From assembly GCA_963920765.1 (NCBI GenBank), contig OY987246.1, positions 13,698,868 to 13,762,867 of the forward strand: a stretch of DNA of 64,000 nt, given 5' to 3'. Each line of letters opens with the position of its first letter. The stretch's first letter is position 1. The translations under genes and the position numbers were made by a program. The notes under the pieces were generated by a model, which saw nothing but the letters and a program-made list of their open reading frames with translations, searched no databases and was not told the origin of the DNA. Shown here piece by piece: positions 57,578 to 64,000 of the stretch. This DNA is from Ulota crispa (taxonomy: Eukaryota > Streptophyta > Bryopsida > Orthotrichales > Orthotrichaceae).

Positions 57578-58622
57578 GTCACCTCATCTAAAAGAGACAT
57601 TTGCTGGTATTGCTTGTAATGAGAGTCTGCTGGTTTTCATATTATTACGGATAGAATAGCAAGCACTGGTGTGGTAACGTGTCTGGATGAACCTGTACTG
57701 TATTGTTGATGGTAGTTATATTTTTCTTTTCTGTTGAAGATCTTAGAAAGTGAAGAGGTTGAGCGACATGCATGGTTATGAAGTTATAGAGAAGAGAATG
57801 CGGTTTGTTTCCATTTATTGCTAAAGGCAACAATGTATCACTGTGGCCGCATTCGTTACACAAGAGTTTTTCCCGAAGCTTAGGACATTATACATGCGAT
57901 TCTCCTTTCGACCGAGGGGGTTTTTGATGGGATTGCTCAAGTTGTTCCAGTTTGATGAAAAAAGTGTGTGTGCTTAGAATCTGAACCAGTGCAGTGGTCT
58001 AAGCCTTGGGAATAAGAAAGACATTGTAGGCACAAGCCAACATATATTGGGCAATAGAAATCGATGCTCCTTTCACACGAGTCCAACCAAAACGTCATTT
58101 TATAAGAAACTGGACAAGTGAAACTGCATAGTGTCCAATGTGAGGTCGCTCAGCAGCACAGGTAATTTAGTTCTCACATATAACCTGTTTTTTGCTTGTT
58201 CTAGCATTTACATATTTCATTGTTATGAACGTAGCCGGGATTTTCAATCTCTACCCTCGTTACAGGCTTTCAATAGTTGTTAACATTGTGGATGATGAGA
58301 ACTACTCATTTACCCCTCCGTCTCCCTAAGTTACACTCACCACGTTCAGGCACTTCAATTGTTACTATTTATGATGCTACAGCTACGATTTTATCGACAA
58401 ACTGATCAACGGGAAGTGGCAAGATCATAGAATTAGGGTTCAAACCTTGATCTGTGCCTGGGAGGGAAAGCTTTTGAATTGAAAAGCGCTCCTGGAACCT
58501 CTTGTAATTAAGTTTAACTTCATGTACGCAATTCCTACCTCGCTGTTCTTATAAAAACATGCTCCTCTATTAATCTAACCACAGCATCTCACTTACTCAA
58601 CCTCATTGGTACAGTACCACGA
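57578..58622. other. 3' flank of HHL1, no gene seen
   Basis: Should contain the 3' UTR. No other open frame with a domain and no delimited repeat. Confidence 0.5.
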
Positions 58623-58630
58623 ACTCTAGG

Positions 58631-58897
58631 CAGGGTTTTTTTTTTTTTTCATTTTTGAAGAAGTGCCATAGTGGCGATTTAAAATGTTATAGTGGTGCTC
58701 CAAATTTCAACAGTCATCCACATATTGGATAGAAAATATCACATTAGCACATAGTACATGTTTATAATTTGGTTTTCATTCACAATTTGGTGATTTCATG
58801 GCGATTTCATCCAAATAATCATGTTCTCTTCCTATAGGCTTGGTGTAAAAAAAAAATTGGTGCTTTCCTGCTCCAAATTGCCAAAAAAAAAACACTA
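58631..58897. mobile_element. hAT-type MITE (copy 2)
   Basis: A perfect 8-bp duplication, ACTCTAGG, lies at 58623-58630 and 58898-58905. Ends are CAGGGTTTTTTTTTTTT and AAAAAAACACTA. The interior matches 12195-12479. Confidence 0.9.
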
Positions 58898-58912
58898 ACT
58901 CTAGGGCCTTAA

Positions 58913-59138
58913 CCCTTAAACATCCATAGGGCATAATATATATGCTAACGTATAATTGTCATTTGCTACCAATAAGAGATTTTAATTTGGGATCTCAAGT
59001 AGCTCACTAGAACCACATTGATCTATTCTCCAACTTCATTGTTGGTCTCAAATGTAGTAGAGGTGTGGATCCATTCCAAATACAAGAAAAATACCCCGTA
59101 TTGAATTGGTCTCAAAGGGCCTTTTGGCCGTTTAAGGA
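58913..59138. mobile_element. TTAA-flanked TIR element, subfamily c (copy 2)
   Basis: TTAA flanks lie at 58909-58912 and 59139-59142. The left end is CCCTTAAACATCCA; the right reverse-complemented is TCCTTAAACGGCCA. Reverse orientation relative to 24635-24857. It starts only a few bases after the hAT MITE duplication. Confidence 0.85.
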
Positions 59139-59142
59139 TTAA

Positions 59143-59378
59143 CCCCTGAAGGTCACAAAAGCCCTTTGCAGCCGTATGTATGATTGTATGTACAAAATAG
59201 GTGCATTTGAAGTATTTGAGCTGCTTTGATGGCTTTCCAAAAAAATTATGCACCAACCATCATACATCCCTTCAACATGTACGGTTGAATCACTTAATTT
59301 CTAGCTAATTCAACTTTTGAATATTGGTTGCAATCGTATTTGGTACTGTAGCTCCAAAGCCCAAGGGTCCTTCAGGGG
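59143..59378. mobile_element. TTAA-flanked TIR element, subfamily d (copy 2)
   Basis: Shares TTAA 59139-59142 with the element to its left; right TTAA is 59379-59382. Ends are CCCCTGAAGGTCAC and, reverse-complemented, CCCCTGAAGGACCC. Reverse orientation relative to 24862-25082. Confidence 0.85.
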
Positions 59379-59516
59379 TTAAACAATAAAAATAGTGTGC
59401 ATCGTGCTTTGAGGACAAGGGAATGCATAGTGTAGTTCACATTTAAAGCAAACTTGTATAGTATAAGGCACAAATACCTCGTCATAATGTGACCTACATA
59501 TTATGGATCAAAACTT

Positions 59517-59742
59517 CCACCAAGCAGCCCTTTGTGACCAGTACAATATGGGGTATTTTTTTTGTATTTGGAGTGCACCCACACCTTTATCACATTTGAG
59601 ATCAACAAAGAAGATAGAACATAGATCAATACTATTCTAGTGAAGTAGTCAAGATCCCAAATTAAAACTTTTTGTTGGTAGCAAATGCCAGTTATAGAGC
59701 AGCGTACATATTATGTATCATAGTAGCTCAGTCCTTTGAAGG
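59517..59742. mobile_element. Truncated TTAA element, subfamily c (copy 3)
   Basis: From 'GCCCTTTGTGACCAGTACAA' onward it follows 24635-24857 in the same orientation and ends at TTAA 59743-59746. The terminal CCC on the left is lost, so the boundary is approximate. The 59383-59516 stretch to its left is unassigned. Confidence 0.7.
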
Positions 59743-59746
59743 TTAA

Positions 59747-59970
59747 CCCTTGAACGGCCCAAAAGCCCTTTGCGGCCGTATATACGGTTGTCTATACAAA
59801 CGTATTTGAGCTGCTCTGAGGGCTTTTCAAACTATTTTATGCACCTACCATCATACAACCTTTCAATATGTGTGGTTGTAATACTTAATTTCTTGCTGAA
59901 TCAAACTTTTGAATTTTGGTTGCAACCGTATTTGGTACCGTATCTCTAGAGCCCAAGGGCCCTCTAGGGA
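59747..59970. mobile_element. TTAA-flanked TIR element, subfamily d (copy 3)
   Basis: TTAA flanks lie at 59743-59746 (shared with the truncated neighbour) and 59971-59974. Ends are CCCTTGAACGGCCC and, reverse-complemented, TCCCTAGAGGGCCC. Same orientation as 59143-59378. Confidence 0.83.
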
Positions 59971-59974
59971 TTAA

Positions 59975-60402
59975 ATAGAATGTAGAGTAAAAATCTCAAA
60001 CAGTCTTCAAATTATATTTATGTGATAATATCACAAAGATTATAGATATTACAAAGTTTGGGTTGTGATATTATAGAGGATATTGTGATATCATAGAGAT
60101 TGAATGTGTTATATTACAAAGGGACAAATGCAATATTATAGAGGTCCTTGTGATTTTAGTAGTATGACTAAAGCAATTGATGCTTGCTATGTTACACATT
60201 CACTATTAGAGTTTTATTAAAAATTCATATGTTAAATAAAATGCAAAATAAAAATTTCAATAAGTTTTCAAATTAGATCTATGTAATAATATCACAAAGA
60301 CTAAAGATGTGGTACTATAGAGAGCCTTTTGATTTGATATTATGATAATCTATCACATATATTGGAGATGTGATATTACAAAGGTCCTTGTGATTTTAGT
60401 AG
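59975..60402. repeat. Dispersed repeat, two partial copies in tandem
   Basis: About 59975-60178 and about 60180-60402 resemble each other, and both resemble the repeat in V-ATPase H intron 10 (27060-27430). Words such as GTGATATTA and CACAAAGA recur many times. Confidence 0.68.
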
Positions 60403-60733
60403 TAAGGTAGGAGGCTCAAACTCTGTTAGGACACTAAAACTGCTCACCTCCCCAAATGATCTCCATTGGTACATGTCCTTACTCATAACCTTTCAGAAAT
60501 GTACAGTGGACATACATTTAAGGAGGTGGAGGGTTTTGGAGCCCTATGACTTTTCCACTTCAAAATTTCATAGCTAATTCCACATTACTTTAAAAATTAC
60601 AAAATAACTTGAGTTACATGCCAATTCCTCTTGTCTTTCAAAGAGAATTTACTGAAAAATATTTCAAGAAGTTTCACCTCCCCAAAATTCAGTTTCAGCC
60701 TTGAGATGGTCGGTTTATGAGCTTCTTACCTTA
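60403..60733. mobile_element. TIR element of the 'TAAGGTAGGAGGCTC' family (331 bp)
   Basis: The left end TAAGGTAGGAGGCTCA and the reverse complement of the right end TAAGGTAAGAAGCTCA match at 14 of 16 positions. This is the simplest copy of the family, with no insert. It adjoins the GTGATTTTAGTAG end of the preceding repeat. No clear target duplication was found. Confidence 0.75.
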
Positions 60734-61094
60734 CGATGGACTTCGAAAGGCGGGGGAGAGAGTGCTCGAGTGCCAGCTCATCCGTACAAAACGACAGAAC
60801 CCGCGCAAAATTATGACAAGGACACCTCAGAACCAGATTATACCCTGCTTACCTGAGTATCGGTCAATCCGGATGTAAGAATCACCAAAATTCTTATATC
60901 AACATAGTATCAACAGGTTATCAAGATTGCATCCGCCCCGAAGTGTCCAGAAGTGCGATGAGCCTCCCCTCTTGTCGAATTTTCGGAGGGCGAACTCTGA
61001 AATCACATCGTCCTCGATTGTTGCGGATTTGCGGCAGCAGCGAAAAGAGCTTGAAAAGAAACTTGATTGCGGAAAACGACGGACGCTCGTGATC
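60734..61094. other. 5' flank of CRIPT
   Basis: Presumed promoter and 5' UTR. The exon-1 frame stays open upstream to an ATG at 60927, but the family starts at the Met-Val-Cys at 61095, so I treat the upstream part as UTR. Confidence 0.5.
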
Positions 61095-62864
61095 ATGGTG
61101 TGCGATAAATGTGAGTTTTTCTGTGTGATTATTGGCTCTTGTATGGGGATTTTACGATTTTGGTGGCCTCGTTGTCGGCGATTTTGAGTTGCGAGAGGTG
61201 GATTGGTGCGAGTGGGAGAGGACACGGATTTCGGTGCTGGTGGAAGAGGACTACAAGTATTTGCAATTCGGACTTTTTTACACGGACAGTGATTTACTCG
61301 GTGTCATGGAGAAGGGAAACGGCTTTTTCGTTCGTGAATACGGGGCAGAGGTTGTGAGATTAAACCCTTGCATTCGGTTCGGTTTGTTTCCCGATCCTGA
61401 GATCGCAGCAGATACGTGCTAGGGTTAGTGCTCTGGATTGGAGAGGATTAGGTCATAGGGTTTCTCTCTGTCGTGATCTCATCCTGTATCGTAATCCTCA
61501 GCTGAAGCTTTCTATCAATTTTAACGGACATATTTCAGGAACAGTTTAATTCGTGACGAGCATTCCGTTCACCAGTATACTTGGCCTGGTTCGTTTGCTT
61601 GTCCGGGAGCGAGGAAATTGATGTACATCGGTAGTGGACACGTTCGTAATTGTGGAGTAGGAGTACAAACACCAAATAAGAAGTAGCTGTTTAAGTCCGT
61701 ATGGTTAAGTATCAGGAGCGCAGGATTGCAAGCAGGTGCGAATGTTTTCATTTTTCTGCGAGGATACTTGTATGAGAGGTTTATTGTCCATTTGTGCATC
61801 TTACGAAGTTGCATAGGGATGGATCAGAGACTCTTATCTCTCGGTTCAATCATTGGTTTCTCAGTTAATGTGAAGGAGAAATGTTGCCAACGCTCGATAC
61901 TGTGGTAAACGATTTCAATCCCACTTTGGTAGTAGGTGGCAAGGGACATGACGTTGTGGTGCGTGATAAAGAGTCTCTAGCTCCGACCTTTTCCGAAGGA
62001 GTTCAAGCTTACACGATAAGTCCGTCAGTTGGAGAGAAACTGATTACGGGAATAGAGAAAAGTTACCGCTCCTTTGATATCAACGCATCGTTCCCTGGAT
62101 TGTGAATTGTATGGCAGTGCTGTGTATTCCTTGTTGTGGTTTCGGATACCGATACTGAGATCCCGGCTCTTCTCTTTCGAACTGAGGTGGATGCTGATGT
62201 GGAGCAGGTGAGAAGAAGCTGACGAAAGTGATAGTGCCTGACAAGTGGAAGGAGGGTGCCAGCAACACCACTGAAGGGGGTGGACGGAAGATAAACGAGA
62301 ACAAGCTGCTGTCCAAGAAGAACAGGTGTGGTTCCAGAGTAACCTTTTTGCTGCTCCTACTTATCGAATATTCTCAGTGAAGAGAGTTGCCTTCAATTCG
62401 TAGTGGTATGAATCCCAAGAGTTCCTCACGTAGACCCACCCTCTGCTTGTCCTGAGACGGGGTGAGCTAGCCCAGATTGCCCTACGTCAATCTTATCCCT
62501 CTGGAACCACATCGATTTTGAACATGTGCAAGCCGCATCGTTTGATCTTGTTAGGGTTCTGACATAGTGTGTGGTGTGCGAAGGTTTTCGCCGTATGGAA
62601 AAACGAAATGCATAATTTGCAAGCAGCAACTGCACCAGGAGGCAAAGTACTGCCAATCGTGTTCCTACAAGAAAGGTACGGGCTCTTTTGAACCTCGCCC
62701 CGTCTTACTTGCGAGCGACGTTCTTAATCGACCTGGTTTAATTCTATTCGTGCTTTGGCTAAGTACGTTTGGTCGCTTGCGTGGATTCGGTGACTGCAGG
62801 TGTATGTGCCATGTGTGGGAAGCAAGTGCTGGACACGAAATTATACAAGCAAAGCAACGTTTGA
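61095..62864 (+). CDS. CRIPT: CRIPT (cysteine-rich PDZ-binding protein) homologue, 4 exons
   Basis: Exons are 61095-61110, 62208-62325, 62584-62675 and 62800-62864, all GT-AG with matching phases, giving 96 residues. The protein is nearly all conserved: 'MVCDKCEKKL', 'VIVPDKWKEGASNT', 'GGGRKINENKLLSKK', 'SPYGKTKCIICK', 'YCQSC' and the closing 'CAMCGKQVLDTKLYKQS'. Four CxxC pairs can bind zinc. The first exon codes only five full codons and would be missed without the family match. The human homologue binds PDZ domains and has also been seen in the minor spliceosome; the plant role is less clear. The name is certain, the function here is inference. Confidence 0.96.
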
Positions 62865-64000
62865 GGCAGGAAGATGAGTCATGTCGATCGATTGTGAGGA
62901 CATGGTGCGGTGTTTCGGAGGCTTTCGTGGTTCTCCAGTTGCTTGCGAACGGAGGCGGAGATCGGGCTGTTGTGTCCCGCGTGACAGCCTCAGCTGAACA
63001 CTGAAGTGCAAGAGAATCACGTGGCAATGTAGCGATTAGTCGATCCTCTGTACCAACGCACGATGGTGCTGACAGGCTGTATGAACTCAGCCTTCAAGGA
63101 AGGGTGGAATTTTCGGTCTGGCAGGATGAATGAGCTTGCAGATGGTCACATATGTCTCTCCTCGGCAAGGGAGGAACTGTGGTGTACTTTATTGTAGATT
63201 ATTGATCAGTTGGATGGATTACCGGTAGTATCAGTGTAGATGAATGTCAGTATATTGCCTTGGTTTGCCCTATTTTATGGACATAGAACTTGGTCGTGGT
63301 AAAACGCCGCCCTTGAACATGATATGCTGAGTTTTGCAAAGACAGGATCCTCAAACAGAGGATTGATGTAGAATGGCCGTTGGCTGCCATTAGAACATTT
63401 GGTAAGGCTTTGAAACCATTGCGTCAGGCCATCTTATTAATTGTTGCACTCTTAACTCTGAGTTTGGAGTTGTAATATTTGTATCCAAAGAGCCACTACA
63501 TGAGTACGAAGTGAACGAAATATAGGATTGCTACGACGAACTTGTAGCTTGCTGGGTAAGTACCATCACGAAAAAGCAATCGAGCAAAATGCAATCGTGC
63601 TCGGAAAATGAAACCATCTCTGGACCTTAGCTTTGATGATTGTTTACAGCTAAGCTAATTTTGATAGTGTGGACTAGGTTTTGAATGCTAGAATGTTGTT
63701 GTGCGTTATTCTGGATTCATCTTCGTTATCGTTACATAATGGTTGACTTCCACAGTAACCGAGGTACTGGTTTGGTTCCTAACCATAATGAGATTTTGCT
63801 CGAGATTTTCACATGATTAGGCAGAGGGTATTGCAGGGTACACCTTTCTTGTTTTCGCTTTTATCTGGGACTTGCTTACACTCATGCCATGGCTCTTTGA
63901 ATGCTCGTGTGAAAACTCATAAAATCTAGATTGACATGGAATGGCGAGTTCAGAATGTCACCAATTCACTTCAACTCATCAATCAGCATGTGGCCAATTG
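62865..64000. other. 3' flank of CRIPT to window end, no gene seen
   Basis: Contains the presumed 3' UTR. No domain-bearing open frame, RNA gene or repeat boundary was seen; a further gene may begin beyond the window. Confidence 0.5.

Noticed and set aside
60927..61094. Upstream ATG in frame with CRIPT exon 1
   Set aside because: The family starts at Met-Val-Cys, and the upstream 56 codons have no conservation that I recognise.
1..64000. CRISPR arrays, operons or other prokaryotic systems
   Set aside because: Spliced plant-type genes and eukaryotic transposons dominate; none of the direct repeats have regular unique spacers.

Overview
The window is nuclear DNA of a land plant or close streptophyte relative: AT-rich, gene-poor and packed with transposon remnants. 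Five intron-containing genes of plant type lie as islands between repeats. Four are assigned from protein sequence and exon phase: V-ATPase subunit H (minus, 31521-26638, 11 exons), 4-hydroxyphenylpyruvate dioxygenase (plus, 46760-49330, 3 exons), the thylakoid high-light protein HHL1 (plus, 54877-57577, 5 exons) and CRIPT (plus, 61095-62864, 4 exons). The fifth (plus, 13784-15706, 3 exons) is a 563-residue coiled-coil protein that I do not recognise. HHL1 with a transit peptide plus a plant-type HPPD point to the green lineage. A bryophyte is my guess, but nothing here settles the species.

Layout. 1-13.7 kb: AT-rich repeat country with no convincing gene. It holds TTAA-flanked elements (2551, 5928, 10326), a Mutator-like long-TIR element (7625-8466) and a hAT-type MITE (12195-12479). 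13.8-15.7 kb: coiled-coil gene, with a transposon remnant at its 3' end. 16.5-26.3 kb: a TTAA element, then a decayed Ty3/gypsy chromovirus (17586-23434, minus strand, 224-bp LTRs, interrupted by a 200-N assembly gap), then a dense cluster of TTAA elements, some nested and some abutting. 26.6-31.5 kb: V-ATPase H. 31.5-46.7 kb: repeats, two large foldbacks and a 27-bp minisatellite. 46.8-49.3 kb: HPPD. 49.9-51.8 kb: a Tc1-like (DD34E) element with ~215-bp inverted repeats, abutted by a second TIR element. 53.4-54.4 kb: a composite TIR element with a nested MITE. 54.9-57.6 kb: HHL1, whose first intron is a tandem-repeat array. 58.6-60.7 kb: a second cluster of TTAA and hAT elements. 61.1-62.9 kb: CRIPT.

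The genes are unrelated housekeeping or chloroplast functions and show no operon-like or pathway clustering. The most notable signal is in the repeats. A diverse superfamily of non-autonomous elements (about 0.22 to 0.94 kb) is flanked by TTAA at nearly every end, with termini of the form CCCCTAAAGG. I counted 13 full-length copies, one foldback derivative and two truncated copies. Several sit back to back sharing a single TTAA. The target site and CCC termini are those of piggyBac, a superfamily not commonly reported from plants. No transposase for it is visible here.
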